Shown: one piece after another, positions 26,576-35,666 of the stretch | Layout of the letters: every line of letters starts with the position of its first letter | Position numbering within the stretch: the first letter of the stretch is position 1 | Assembly (NCBI GenBank): GCA_948472945.1 | Contig: CAOKVX010000016.1 | Span: 1 to 61,055 of the forward strand | Reading direction: 5' to 3' | Source: an uncultured Clostridia bacterium | GTDB lineage: Bacteria; Bacillota; Clostridia; Lachnospirales; Lachnospiraceae | DNA length: 61,055 bases | Notes under the pieces: model-generated | Database searches by the model: none | What the model was told of the DNA's origin: nothing | Seen by the model: the letters and a program-made list of their open reading frames with translations, nothing else | Program-made: the position numbers and the translations under genes

Positions 26576-26604
26576 TTGTAACTGCGAAGTTTGGGCAATA
26601 TAAT
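26576..26604 (+). promoter_or_regulatory. Internal promoter before the proteolipid gene
   Basis: TTGTAA (26576-26581), exactly 17 bases, TATAAT (26599-26604), about 70 bases before the subunit K start. It sits in the only large gap of the ATPase operon and would allow extra expression of the ring subunit and the cytoplasmic subunits. Confidence 0.6.
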
Positions 26605-26674
26605 TTTACTCTTTTATAAAGATTATATGTGTGCAAAGATTGAGTAGAACATATATTAAAAGGAGGTCATAATT

Positions 26675-27109
26675 ATGACGACAGTAACAACAGAAATATT
26701 AGTATTGGTGGCGATGATTCTCAGTATTTTTATTCCGTTCAGGGTATTCTTTATCGGCGAGCGCTGTAAAAAGAGATATAAGAGGGTTCTAAGTGTCAAC
26801 GCGGTGCTCTTCTTCGGTCTGCTTGTGGCGGGAGTGCTTGTAATGTTCGCACCTCAGGCTTCGGCGGAAGCTGCCGCAGCTCCTGCCGACGGACTTGCCG
26901 CAGGACTTGGCTATATAGGCGCGGCGCTTGCGACCAGCATATCGGGTATCGGCGGAGGAATTGCCGTTGCGAGCGCGGCGAGCGCGGCGCTTGGTGCGGT
27001 TAGTGAGGATTCGTCGGTCCTTGGAAAATCTCTCATTTTTGTTGGACTTGCCGAGGGAGTTTGTCTGTATGGATTCATTATATCAATTATGATTTTGGGT
27101 AAACTGTAA
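26675..27109 (+). CDS. V-type ATPase subunit K (proteolipid, c-ring)
   Basis: Rotor-ring subunit that carries ions through the membrane. The 144-residue protein has four membrane segments. The first hairpin (about residues 7-27 and 44-59) is not glycine-rich and has no carboxylate in the membrane. The second (about 75-107 and 118-141) is the true c-type hairpin, with GISGIGGG-like glycine packing and a single ion-carrying Glu127 in VGLAEGVCLYGF. So one ion site per four helices, as in Enterococcus NtpK. AAAGGAGG is 8 bases before the ATG. Its stop overlaps the next start by one base. Confidence 0.92.
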   Translation: MTTVTTEILVLVAMILSIFIPFRVFFIGERCKKRYKRVLSVNAVLFFGLLVAGVLVMFAPQASAEAAAAPADGLAAGLGYIGAALATSISGIGGGIAVASAASAALGAVSEDSSVLGKSLIFVGLAEGVCLYGFIISIMILGKL

Positions 27110-27417
27110 TGAGAATGTATCTTATATGTGACAGCACAGACACATGTGTGGGAATGAAGCTTGCAGGTGTCGAAGGAGTAATAGTACACGGTCAGGAGGA
27201 ATTTTCCGAGGCTGTAAACAGAGCCCTAAAGGACAGAGATATAGGTATCCTTTTAATTAGCGAGGGACTATGTAAACTCGACGAGGAGCTTGTAAACAAT
27301 ATAAAGCTTAAATACTCAAAACCTCTTATTGTCGAAATACCGGACAGGCACGGTACCGGTAGAAAAGAGGATTTCATTACTTCATATGTAAAGGATGCGA
27401 TAGGAATCAATATTTAA
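27109..27417 (+). CDS. V-type ATPase subunit F
   Basis: Small rotor-shaft subunit (102 residues) with a Rossmann-like fold that sits beside subunit D and regulates rotation. The first strands MRMYLICDSTDTCVGMKLAG and the IGILLISEGL motif match the family. The ATG overlaps the stop of the proteolipid gene (TAATG), implying translational coupling. It is 25 bases before subunit E. Confidence 0.88.
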   Translation: MRMYLICDSTDTCVGMKLAGVEGVIVHGQEEFSEAVNRALKDRDIGILLISEGLCKLDEELVNNIKLKYSKPLIVEIPDRHGTGRKEDFITSYVKDAIGINI

Positions 27418-27442
27418 TGGGATTATATCCGGAGGATTAGAT

Positions 27443-28009
27443 ATGACACAGGACGAAAAGCTAAAGCTTTTTTTTGACGCTGCAATGGAAGAAGCCGGGC
27501 AGAGAAACTCGGACTCCGTCAGCGAGTTTAAAAAATCACTTGAGTCTTCATATGATGAGCATGTCATAAATATGAGGGAATCTGCCGAAGCCAAATTCAA
27601 GGTGGGCAGGGATTCGTTAATCAGGGAGAGTAACAGTGAAATATCCAAGCGGCAGATAGAGCTTCGAAGAGAGTTTGCAGCAAAGCAGGAGGAATACAGG
27701 AAGAACATATTTGACAGGGTTGCTGCTAAACTGATGAACTATAAAAATACTCCCGATTATGTCTCAATGCTGAAAGCCCATATAAAAAAGGCCGAGGAGT
27801 ATGCGGGAGACGACATTATGACGGTGTATGTCGACTCGACTGACGAGGGACTAATAAAAGAACTGTCCGCATCGTGCGACGTGGAAGTAGCTGTCTGTGA
27901 CAAGAACATAATGGGTGGAATACGTGCTGAGATTCCGGCAAAGAATGTTCTGATTGACGAGTCGTTTACGTCAAAGCTTGAAGATGCCGGACGTAATTTT
28001 AATTTCTAG
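27443..28009 (+). CDS. V-type ATPase subunit E (peripheral stalk)
   Basis: Stalk subunit, 188 residues: a long N-terminal helix (about 1-105, rich in Glu, Lys and Arg, coiled coil) and a compact C-terminal domain (about 110-188) that caps the catalytic head. The C-terminus shows the family-type NIMGGIRAEIP strand. It pairs with the small G/H subunit encoded first in the operon. CCGGAGG precedes the ATG. Confidence 0.85.
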   Translation: MTQDEKLKLFFDAAMEEAGQRNSDSVSEFKKSLESSYDEHVINMRESAEAKFKVGRDSLIRESNSEISKRQIELRREFAAKQEEYRKNIFDRVAAKLMNYKNTPDYVSMLKAHIKKAEEYAGDDIMTVYVDSTDEGLIKELSASCDVEVAVCDKNIMGGIRAEIPAKNVLIDESFTSKLEDAGRNFNF

Positions 28010-28027
28010 TGTTGGGTGGTGACAAAT

Positions 28028-29794
28028 ATGAGCGCTAAAGGCATAATATATGGTATAAACGGTCCCGTAATATATATAAAGGGCGCAACCGAATTTAAGA
28101 TGAACGAGATGGTGTATGTCGGCGTGGAAAAGCTTGTTGGCGAGGTTATCACGCTTACGTCGGCAAGGACTACGATTCAGGTATTCGAGGAGACATCGGG
28201 ATTAAAGGCGGGCGATGAGATTGTAGGAACAGGGACAAGTATGTCGCTTACGCTTGCGCCGGGCATTGTCAACAATATATTTGACGGCATAGAGAGGCCG
28301 CTGCGTGAGATTGCGGAGCGCTCAGGCGCATTTATCAACAGAGGTGTAAGCGTTGACGCCCTAGACTATGACAAAAAATGGAGCGCGCATATAACCGTTA
28401 AAGAGGGCGACGTTATATGCGGAGGTACGATAATTGCGGAAGTTCCGGAGACTTCAGCCATCATACATAAAGTTATGGCTCCCCCTGGAACAGACGGGGT
28501 GGTTAGCTCTGTTGTTCCGGACGGTGAATATACCATCGGAGATACACTTGTTAATATTACTCTTGCTGACGGAAGTACTGCGGAACTTACAATGGTTCAG
28601 AAATGGCCTATTCGTACTCCAAGGCCGGTAATCAAGAGACATTTTACCGACAGGCCGCTAGTTACAGGGCAGAGAATACTTGATACGATGTTCCCGATTG
28701 CAAAGGGCGGAACGGTTGCGATACCTGGCGGATTCGGCACCGGAAAGACTATGACACAGCATCAGATTGCAAAGTGGTCGGATGCTGATTTAATCGTATA
28801 TATAGGATGCGGGGAACGCGGAAATGAGATGACTCAGGTGCTTGAGGATTTTAAGGAGCTTACTGACCCAAGGACGGGAAATCCGCTTATGGATAGAACT
28901 GTTCTCATTGCCAACACGTCCAACATGCCCGTGGCCGCCCGTGAGGCGAGCATATATACCGGAATAACTCTTGCTGAATATTACAGGGATATGGGTTATG
29001 ACGTGGCGATAATGGCCGACTCAACCTCAAGATGGGCGGAAGCGCTCAGGGAGTTGTCCGGAAGGCTTGAGGAGATGCCTGCTGAGGAAGGATTCCCTGC
29101 ATATCTCGCTTCAAAGCTGTCGGCTTTCTATGAGAGAGCCGGGCGTGTTGAGAACCTAAACTCAACCGAGGGAAGCGTGACGATAATAGGCGCGGTTTCG
29201 CCGCAGGGAGGCGATTTTTCAGAGCCTGTCACACAGAATACAAAGAGGTTTGTAAGGGCGTTTATGGGGCTTGACAAGTCTCTTGCTTATGCGAGACATT
29301 TTCCGGCTATAAACTGGCTGATTAGTTACAGCGAATATTTATCCGACATGGCTCCGTGGTATATAGAGAATGTCGGAAGTGACTTTGTAAACAACCGCAA
29401 CACTCTTTTGGCTATTCTAAATCAGGAAAATACCCTTATGGAGATTGTAAAGCTTATAGGAAGCGACGTACTTCCCGAGGACCAGAAACTGACGCTTGAG
29501 ATTGCGAGGGTAATAAGGGTTGGATTCCTTCAGCAGAATGCTTTTCACAAGGATGACACATGCGTACCACTCGAAAAGCAGAATCTGATGATGGATACTA
29601 TATTATATCTTCACAGAAAATCAAAGGAACTTGTCGCGATGGGTATGCCGGTATCAGTTCTAAGAGAGACAGGAATGTTTGATAAGATAATCGCCATCAA
29701 ATATGACGTGCCTAATGATAAGCCGGAAATGTTTGCAGAATACAGGGAGCATATAGATAGATTTTATGATGAAGTGCTTGCAAAGAACGGATGA
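28028..29794 (+). CDS. V-type ATPase catalytic subunit A
   Basis: ATP-hydrolysing or ATP-synthesising subunit of the V1 head. ATG 28028 is taken rather than an upstream GTG (28016), since GGTGGTG at 28015-28021 serves it; this gives 588 residues. The catalytic Walker A GGFGTGKT lies near residues 234-241, with the V-type bulge (non-homologous region) before it. CGERGNEMTQVL, MADSTSRWAEALRE and the Walker B strand YDVAIMADST are intact. It sits between subunits E and B in the operon. Confidence 0.96.
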   Translation: MSAKGIIYGINGPVIYIKGATEFKMNEMVYVGVEKLVGEVITLTSARTTIQVFEETSGLKAGDEIVGTGTSMSLTLAPGIVNNIFDGIERPLREIAERSGAFINRGVSVDALDYDKKWSAHITVKEGDVICGGTIIAEVPETSAIIHKVMAPPGTDGVVSSVVPDGEYTIGDTLVNITLADGSTAELTMVQKWPIRTPRPVIKRHFTDRPLVTGQRILDTMFPIAKGGTVAIPGGFGTGKTMTQHQIAKWSDADLIVYIGCGERGNEMTQVLEDFKELTDPRTGNPLMDRTVLIANTSNMPVAAREASIYTGITLAEYYRDMGYDVAIMADSTSRWAEALRELSGRLEEMPAEEGFPAYLASKLSAFYERAGRVENLNSTEGSVTIIGAVSPQGGDFSEPVTQNTKRFVRAFMGLDKSLAYARHFPAINWLISYSEYLSDMAPWYIENVGSDFVNNRNTLLAILNQENTLMEIVKLIGSDVLPEDQKLTLEIARVIRVGFLQQNAFHKDDTCVPLEKQNLMMDTILYLHRKSKELVAMGMPVSVLRETGMFDKIIAIKYDVPNDKPEMFAEYREHIDRFYDEVLAKNG

Positions 29795-29855
29795 CTGTGA
29801 GAAAAATATAAGTGAAAGCATGAAATGGTAATCAAATGGCAGATTGGAGGATACT

Positions 29856-31241
29856 ATGTCGATAGAATATATGGGGCTTTCCGAGATAAACGGTCCTCTT
29901 GTAGTTCTTGAGGGAATTAAAGACGCATTTTTTGATGAAATAGTTGAGATAAATGTAGACGGAAAAGAGAAAAAAATCGGCAGAATTGTTGAGCTGTATG
30001 CGGACAAGGCAATTATTCAGGTTTTTGAGAACACTGAAAATATGTCGCTCAATAATTCAAAGACTAGGCTTACCGGACGTCCTATGGAGATCGGACTTTC
30101 GGGCGAGCTGCTTGGAAGGACATTTGACGGAATAGGACGTCCTATCGACGGCCTTGGAGAGATAATTCCTGATATGGTCAGGGACATTAACGGAAAGCCG
30201 CTTAACCCTTATGAGAGAAAATATCCGCGTAACTATATAAGGACGGGTATATCCGCTATAGACGGGCTTACAACACTGATTCGCGGACAGAAGCTCCCTA
30301 TATTTTCAGGAAATGGGCTGCCGCACGACGAGCTTGCGGCCCAGATTGTCAATCAGGCGTCGCTTGGAGGTGACGCTGATAAGAATTTTGCGGTTGTGTT
30401 CGCGGCTATGGGAGTTAAGTTTGACGTGGCAGAATTTTTCAGGCGTTCGTTTGAGGACAGCGGAGTTATGGACCACGTGGTAATGTTCCTTAACCTTGCG
30501 AACGACCCTGTCGTGGAGAGGCTGATAACGCCGAAAGTTGCGCTTACCGTGGCGGAATATCTTGCATTTGAGAAGAATATGCACATACTTGTAGTGCTTA
30601 CAGATATGACCTCGTACGCCGAGGCGCTTCGCGAGGTATCGTCAAGCAAAGGCGAGATTCCTTCCCGTAAAGGATATCCGGGATACCTATATAGTGATTT
30701 TGCCACAATATATGAGAGGGCGGGCATAATAAAAGGAGTCGACGGCTCGGTAACGCAGATACCGATTCTTACTATGCCTAACGACGATATAACTCATCCT
30801 ATACCCGACCTTACCGGATATATTACCGAGGGACAGATAGTGTTAGACAGGGAGCTGCACGGGCAGTCTGTTTATCCTCCGATAAATGTGCTGCCGTCTC
30901 TTTCAAGGCTTATGAAAGACGGAATAGGCGAGGGATTTACCAGGGGAGACCATCAGGATGTGGCCAACCAGCTTTTCTCGTCATATGCGAAAGTCGGCGA
31001 TGCAAGGGCGCTTGCATCGGTAATAGGAGAGGACGAGCTCTCGCCTGTCGACAAGCTATATATTGAATTCGGTAAGGAATTTGAGAAAAGTTTTGTAGGG
31101 CAGGGCAACAAGGAGAACAGAACTGTTGAGGAGACCCTTGAAATAGGCTGGAGTCTGCTTAGAATGCTGCCGAGGGAGGAACTCGACAGAATGGATACGA
31201 AGACACTTGAAAAATATTATAAAGTTAGCGGTGATGAGTAA
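29856..31241 (+). CDS. V-type ATPase regulatory subunit B
   Basis: Non-catalytic nucleotide-binding subunit that alternates with A in the head. ATG 29856 follows TTGGAGG and gives 461 residues; an in-frame TTG at 29844 is less likely. The P-loop is replaced by [11 protein letters not shown], as expected for subunit [39 protein letters not shown] and the C-terminal [18 protein letters not shown] are intact. Its stop overlaps the subunit D start (TAATG). Confidence 0.96.
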   Translation: MSIEYMGLSEINGPLVVLEGIKDAFFDEIVEINVDGKEKKIGRIVELYADKAIIQVFENTENMSLNNSKTRLTGRPMEIGLSGELLGRTFDGIGRPIDGLGEIIPDMVRDINGKPLNPYERKYPRNYIRTGISAIDGLTTLIRGQKLPIFSGNGLPHDELAAQIVNQASLGGDADKNFAVVFAAMGVKFDVAEFFRRSFEDSGVMDHVVMFLNLANDPVVERLITPKVALTVAEYLAFEKNMHILVVLTDMTSYAEALREVSSSKGEIPSRKGYPGYLYSDFATIYERAGIIKGVDGSVTQIPILTMPNDDITHPIPDLTGYITEGQIVLDRELHGQSVYPPINVLPSLSRLMKDGIGEGFTRGDHQDVANQLFSSYAKVGDARALASVIGEDELSPVDKLYIEFGKEFEKSFVGQGNKENRTVEETLEIGWSLLRMLPREELDRMDTKTLEKYYKVSGDE

Positions 31242-31876
31242 TGAATCTAAAGGCGGTTCCTACAAAGGGAAATCTAATAGCGGCAAAAAACTCCTTAAAG
31301 CTTGCGAGACAGGGATATAACCTAATGGATAAGAAGCGTAATATTCTTATCAGGGAGCTTATGGAGATGATAGAGAACGCCAAATCAATTCAGTATGAGA
31401 TTGACGAGACTTACCGGACTGCGTATGATTGCCTTGAGGCGGCCAACATTGAGATGGGAATAACGGGCGTTATGGAAGCAGCGCAGGCAATACCGGTCGA
31501 GGAATCGGTTAAAATAAAGGTGAGAAGCATTATGGGTACGGAGATTCCGCATGTCGAGTACGACAAGAGCGGAAACCGGGCGCCGGTATATGCATTTCTC
31601 AACACAAGGGAGTCGCTGGATAAGGCGAGGGAGAGCTTTACCAAGGTGAAGGATTTGACAATCAGGCTTGCAATGGTAGAAAATTCAGCTTACAGGCTCG
31701 CAATGAACATAAAGAAGACGCAAAAGAGGACCAATGCTTTACAGAACATTACAATACCTGCAACTGAAGCGGTAATAAAGACTATATCAGACGCACTGGA
31801 AGAAAAAGAAAGAGAAGATTTTATACGTCTTAAGGTGATTAAGAGAGAGATGAACAAAAAAAATCCGGCGTCGTAG
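31241..31876 (+). CDS. V-type ATPase central shaft subunit D
   Basis: Rotor shaft, 211 residues, forming a long antiparallel coiled coil inside the A3B3 head. The conserved start PTKGNLIAAKNSLKLARQGY and the C-terminal helix with KTQKRTNALQNITIP are present. It is the last gene of the operon and is followed by a strong terminator. Confidence 0.95.
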   Translation: MNLKAVPTKGNLIAAKNSLKLARQGYNLMDKKRNILIRELMEMIENAKSIQYEIDETYRTAYDCLEAANIEMGITGVMEAAQAIPVEESVKIKVRSIMGTEIPHVEYDKSGNRAPVYAFLNTRESLDKARESFTKVKDLTIRLAMVENSAYRLAMNIKKTQKRTNALQNITIPATEAVIKTISDALEEKEREDFIRLKVIKREMNKKNPAS

Positions 31877-31893
31877 AAAGTGTATATTATGGT

Positions 31894-31926
31894 GTCGGGG
31901 TCAAATATATTTTGGCCCCGACTTTT
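31894..31926 (+). terminator. Terminator of the V-type ATPase operon
   Basis: GTCGGGGTCAAA (31894-31905) pairs with TTTGGCCCCGAC (31911-31922), twelve pairs with one wobble, loop TATAT, then TTTT. Confidence 0.9.
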
Positions 31927-31985
31927 CTTGAGGTATTCTTTGTTCTTATTTAAGTAAATGAAAATAAAGAAAGTGGAACGGTTTT

Positions 31986-32663
31986 ATGGAAGAAAGGTAC
32001 TCGCGTTCAGCCGCACTTTTGGGTGAGGACGCCATTGAGAATTTAAAAAGCAAATCGGTAATTGTGTTCGGTGTCGGCGGGGTCGGAGGATATGTCGTCG
32101 AGGCGCTTTCGCGCATGGGAGTGGGGACTATTGAGCTTGTAGACAATGATATTGTTTCAGAGTCAAATATCAACCGCCAGATTATCGCAACATATGACAC
32201 TATAGGAATGCTTAAAACTGAGGTTATGCGTAAACGTATTTTATCAATAAATCCCGACGCAAAGGTATTTGCCCGCAATTGTTTTTATCTGCCTGACACA
32301 GCCGGTGAATTTGACTTTTCAAAATATGACTATGTTGTCGACGCAGTTGACACGGTTACTGCAAAACTTAGTATAATAATGGCTGCTAAAGAGAAGAACG
32401 TACCTGTAATAAGCAGTATGGGTGCGGGAAATAAGCTTGATCCCTCGGCGTTTGAGGTGTCTGATATATCAAAGACTTCGGTCTGCCCGCTCGCAAGGGT
32501 TATAAGACGTGAGTTGAAAAAGCGAGGCATTAATAATGTTAAAGTAGTTTATTCAAAGGAGGAGCCTGCCGCGTCAAGCCGTATTCCCGGAAGCGTAGCG
32601 TACGTACCGGCGTCAGCAGGTCTGTTAATTGCCTCGGAAGTAATAGAGGATTTAATTAAATAG
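31986..32663 (+). CDS. tcdA: tRNA threonylcarbamoyladenosine dehydratase (TcdA, E1-like)
   Basis: ThiF/MoeB-like enzyme that uses ATP to cyclise t6A37 in tRNAs to ct6A. The 225-residue length is normal. RYSRSAALLGEDAI, the nucleotide-binding VFGVGGVGGYVVEAL (residues 27-41), the LVDNDIVSESNINRQ strand and the later SVCPLARVIRRELKKRG with a cysteine match the TcdA/YgdL group. It stands between the ATPase terminator and a membrane-protein pair, with no obvious functional link. AAAGTGG is a modest ribosome site. Confidence 0.9.
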   Translation: MEERYSRSAALLGEDAIENLKSKSVIVFGVGGVGGYVVEALSRMGVGTIELVDNDIVSESNINRQIIATYDTIGMLKTEVMRKRILSINPDAKVFARNCFYLPDTAGEFDFSKYDYVVDAVDTVTAKLSIIMAAKEKNVPVISSMGAGNKLDPSAFEVSDISKTSVCPLARVIRRELKKRGINNVKVVYSKEEPAASSRIPGSVAYVPASAGLLIASEVIEDLIK

Positions 32664-32711
32664 TTATTAATTGCTAATTATATAATTAATATTTAATATT
32701 ATAGGGTCTTG

Positions 32712-32740
32712 AATAAATTACATAGTTAGGCTAATTTATT
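32712..32740. repeat. Inverted repeat upstream of the PfoR-like gene
   Basis: AATAAATTA (32712-32720) and TAATTTATT (32732-32740) are exact complements, 11-base loop. No T-run follows. It could end tcdA transcription weakly or be an operator for the gene at 32860. Confidence 0.4.
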
Positions 32741-32859
32741 TATAGAACAACAAACAAAAGTATGTATAAATTTTTGTAAGACGTTTGGCGAAATGTGAGC
32801 GAAATAGTGCATTAGAATTTATGCCGATGTTTGAATTAATATTAGAAGGGAATAATAAG

Positions 32860-33951
32860 ATGATAAAGAAAGCGCTTAACCATATATTTGTTGACGGATT
32901 GTCCGGCATGGCCCTCGGATTATTTGCGACGCTTATAATAGGAACAATTATATGTCAGATAGGAAGTTTTGTTCCCGGTACTGCCGGAATATACATAATT
33001 GCAGTTGGAAATATTGCCAAAGCCCTTACGGGTGCGGGGATTGGAGTTGGTGTGGCCGGAAAGTTCGGAATAAAATCGCCTCTTGTGACTGTTTCAGCTG
33101 CAGTTTGCGGCATGGTTGGGGCCTGGGCCTCTAAAATACTCGGAACCGGCGTTGTTTTAAGCTTTGCGGTGGACGATTCAGGAGCCAACATTATATCGGG
33201 ACTTCCGGGCGAGCCTTTGGGAGCTTTTGTCGCAGCTCTTGTCGGGATAGAAATTGGCAGGATTATTGCCGGAAAGACTGCGCTCGACATAATTCTTACC
33301 CCGTTAATAACAATTGCGTCGGGGAGCGTGGTCGGTATTATACTCGGACCGCCTATAAGCAGGCTTATGACTATGCTCGGCAATCTTGTTAATATGGGAG
33401 CCGAGAGTTATCCTTTCATCATGGGAATTGTGGTATCAGTACTCATGGGAATGATTCTCACACTTCCAATCAGCTCTGCGGCAATAGGTATCTCTCTGGG
33501 CCTGGGTGGAATAGCCGCCGGGGCGGCAACAGTAGGATGCTGCGCTCAGATGGTGGGCTTCGCTGTTGCAAGTTACAGGGAGAATGGGTTCGGAGGACTT
33601 ATTGCACAGGGCATTGGAACAAGTATGCTTCAGGTTCCAAATATAGTAAAGCGTCCCCTCATATGGATTCCGCCGATTGTAACGAGCGCAGTACTCGGAC
33701 CGGTATCAACATGTCTGCTTTCAATGACAAACAATGCGACAGGCTCGGGGATGGGCACGTCCGGCCTTGTAGGACAGCTGATGGCGTATCAGGATATGGT
33801 AACCGTCGGCGGGATGTCACAGGGAATGGCGGTTTGTGAGATAATAGTGATGCATTTTATTGCGCCTGCGGTAATTACATTGGGATTAAGTGAAATGATG
33901 AGATATTTCAAATGGATTAAATATGGTGATATGGAGCTTCCGAAAGCATGA
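32860..33951 (+). CDS. PfoR-like membrane protein (PTS EIIC-related)
   Basis: A very hydrophobic, glycine-rich protein of about 363 residues with roughly nine to ten membrane segments. It belongs to the family of predicted EIIC-like membrane proteins that includes Clostridium perfringens PfoR, named for an effect on toxin gene expression. ATG 32860 is chosen because GAAGGG (32845-32850) fits it; the frame extends to a TTG at 32785 without signals. Family-like stretches include FVDGLSGMALGLFATLI near the start and ISLGLGGIAAGAATVGCC in the middle. No PTS IIA or IIB domains are nearby. The substrate is unknown. Confidence 0.75.
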   Translation: MIKKALNHIFVDGLSGMALGLFATLIIGTIICQIGSFVPGTAGIYIIAVGNIAKALTGAGIGVGVAGKFGIKSPLVTVSAAVCGMVGAWASKILGTGVVLSFAVDDSGANIISGLPGEPLGAFVAALVGIEIGRIIAGKTALDIILTPLITIASGSVVGIILGPPISRLMTMLGNLVNMGAESYPFIMGIVVSVLMGMILTLPISSAAIGISLGLGGIAAGAATVGCCAQMVGFAVASYRENGFGGLIAQGIGTSMLQVPNIVKRPLIWIPPIVTSAVLGPVSTCLLSMTNNATGSGMGTSGLVGQLMAYQDMVTVGGMSQGMAVCEIIVMHFIAPAVITLGLSEMMRYFKWIKYGDMELPKA

Positions 33952-34415
33952 CACGAATTTTAAAACGTAATAAAACTATAATTAAAGTATTAGTGTGGCT
34001 GTTATTTTTTGTATATATTGCTATGATGGTTTACTTTTTGTTCTTCTCTGAAAAATACGGAAGGACGGTAAGTGACGAATACCATTATAATCTTATGCCT
34101 TTTTCTGAGATAAGGCGTTACATTGTGCATTATGATGTAATAGGATTTAAGGGATTTATGCTTAATATAGTAGGAAATGTGGTGGCGTTTATACCGTTTG
34201 GATTCTGTATACCTCTGCTTCGGATATCATACAGGGGTTTTTTGAACGTCCTTTTGGACGGGGTTTTATTCACGGTATGTATAGAGGCTGTTCAGTTGGT
34301 TTTAAAGGTTGGCAGCTTTGATGTAGACGACATGATACTCAACACTCTGGGCGCCGTCATCGGTTATTGGTGCTATAAGATTGCGTATAGGATTTATAAT
34401 AGATTTGACAAGTGA
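33948..34415 (+). CDS. VanZ-like membrane protein
   Basis: A 155-residue protein with four membrane segments (about 12-32, 65-88, 93-115 and 122-142). It has the VanZ family hallmarks YNLMPFSEIRRYI, NIVGNVVAFIPFGF and the acidic SFDVDDMILNTLGAVIGY motif. VanZ gives low-level teicoplanin resistance in Enterococcus, but most family members have unknown roles in the envelope. The start overlaps the PfoR-like stop by four bases (ATGA), so the two are co-translated. Confidence 0.85.
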   Translation: MTRILKRNKTIIKVLVWLLFFVYIAMMVYFLFFSEKYGRTVSDEYHYNLMPFSEIRRYIVHYDVIGFKGFMLNIVGNVVAFIPFGFCIPLLRISYRGFLNVLLDGVLFTVCIEAVQLVLKVGSFDVDDMILNTLGAVIGYWCYKIAYRIYNRFDK

Positions 34416-34471
34416 AATTATACGGCATAAAAATTTAAACAAAATTATACAAATGTAAGGATGTGAATAAG

Positions 34472-34852
34472 TTGAAAATAAAAACCTTATTTGAAAATAT
34501 GAAAGACCGCGATAAAAAGATTATCCGCAAAAAGAAAGCTATTAAAATGTCGGCTTATAAAGTTACAAAAAAGCTGGCGGCTTCTATTTGTATTGCTTTA
34601 ATTTCATTTTTGGGGTTTGTGGGAGTGTGTGTATATTCCGCTATAATGAAAGGCGACGCCGGGTTTATTGTCGGAATCGTACCGTTGTTTTTAATGTTAT
34701 GCAACATAGTCGGTCTTATGATCGCATACAGTGAAATAAAAAATGATAATGTCAGGGTTAAATATGTTACAATTGGAACTCTCTCAAACGGGATTATTCT
34801 TGTAGTATATCTTTTAATGTACATTGCAGGCAGTCTGGACATTGTAGGCTGA
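34472..34852 (+). CDS. Small membrane protein, unknown function
   Basis: About 126 residues. TTG at 34472 is preferred as the start because TAAGG (34456-34460) is too close to the upstream GTG (34463). The N-terminal 30 residues are very basic (KDRDKKIIRKKKAIK), followed by three membrane segments (about 33-56, 62-82 and 96-116). It resembles small Lachnospiraceae DUF6142-like proteins, but I am unsure of that. It lies downstream of the VanZ gene and convergent to the AP2-domain gene. Confidence 0.55.
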   Translation: MKIKTLFENMKDRDKKIIRKKKAIKMSAYKVTKKLAASICIALISFLGFVGVCVYSAIMKGDAGFIVGIVPLFLMLCNIVGLMIAYSEIKNDNVRVKYVTIGTLSNGIILVVYLLMYIAGSLDIVG

Positions 34853-34868
34853 AATTATCGGCTGCCGC

Positions 34869-35666
34869 CTAATTTCTTTTGCATAATTCAGTAATTTTAT
34901 AAGATATATTAATATTTTGGTATATAAAACTGTAATCAGCTGATGACAATGATTCAATGAAATTTTTTTCAAAGTTTTTCTTAATTCCTTTTTCTGATAG
35001 TGTGTCGACGGCCTTGTTGTAGGCTACGGCGGCCTCTGTCTCCGTTTCATACCGTCCTATAATATAATTGCCTCTTATATGGATTTTCGCTATGTAATGT
35101 TCAAACTCCGTACCCCTGTTCTGAACCGAAACCCCGTTATAACGGTTTATAACGGCTATATTTGAATAGCGGTAATCGTGGTCGTCCCCGTTAATGAAGT
35201 AGTAGTCTTTCCCCTCTATGGCGTAGTTTTTAATACCGTATCTTGAAGCGATGTTTATCTGCATGCCGAAATCAGCCACAAATAAATGTCCTCCCCGCTT
35301 CATTATTTTATGTGTGGAATAAAAAAATAAATCCTCGGCGTCAAATGTGTACACGTCATTTTCGTCCAGATAATAGTAAAACATATTTTTTTTCAAATAT
35401 ATCGGAGTATTTATGTAAAGGCCGTTGTCGCGATAGTTAATTATTACAACCCATTTAATAAATGACAGGCTGGCGGAGTCTGTATAATCAGAAACTGATA
35501 ATGAGGATGAAACGAGTGACAGCGCTTCTTTGTACGCCGCGTTTGCATCGGCCTCGGATAGGTAGCTTCCAAGGCTTATGTGTCTTCCCCTGAATGTAAA
35601 TGAAGCCCGGTAATATACATCGCCGTTCTTTTTTTTTGCAGCGTATACACCTCGTGCATCGGACAT
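34869..35666 (-). CDS. Double AP2-domain protein with a degenerate HNH core
   Basis: A 265-residue protein. Residues about 5-55 (GVYAAKKKNGDVYYRASFTF onward) and 177-235 (NGVSVQNRGTEFEHYIAKIH onward) are both AP2/ERF-like DNA-binding domains: three strands with GxxxR/Yxx spacing, then a helix with EA-xAAYN/KEA. The middle (about 95-175) has the layout of HNH homing endonucleases, but the catalytic region reads YYFINGDDHDYRYSNI where active enzymes have DHINGD-x-DNRxSNL. The key histidine is a phenylalanine (F158), so cleavage is unlikely. It looks like a homing endonuclease turned into a DNA-binding protein. ATG 35666 follows AAAGG. No intron or insertion site is evident around it. Confidence 0.72.
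   Translation of the reverse strand: MSDARGVYAAKKKNGDVYYRASFTFRGRHISLGSYLSEADANAAYKEALSLVSSSLSVSDYTDSASLSFIKWVVIINYRDNGLYINTPIYLKKNMFYYYLDENDVYTFDAEDLFFYSTHKIMKRGGHLFVADFGMQINIASRYGIKNYAIEGKDYYFINGDDHDYRYSNIAVINRYNGVSVQNRGTEFEHYIAKIHIRGNYIIGRYETETEAAVAYNKAVDTLSEKGIKKNFEKNFIESLSSADYSFIYQNINISYKITELCKRN

Noticed and set aside
34463-34471. GTG start for the small membrane protein
   Set aside because: The ribosome site would be only about two bases away; TTG at 34472 is better placed.
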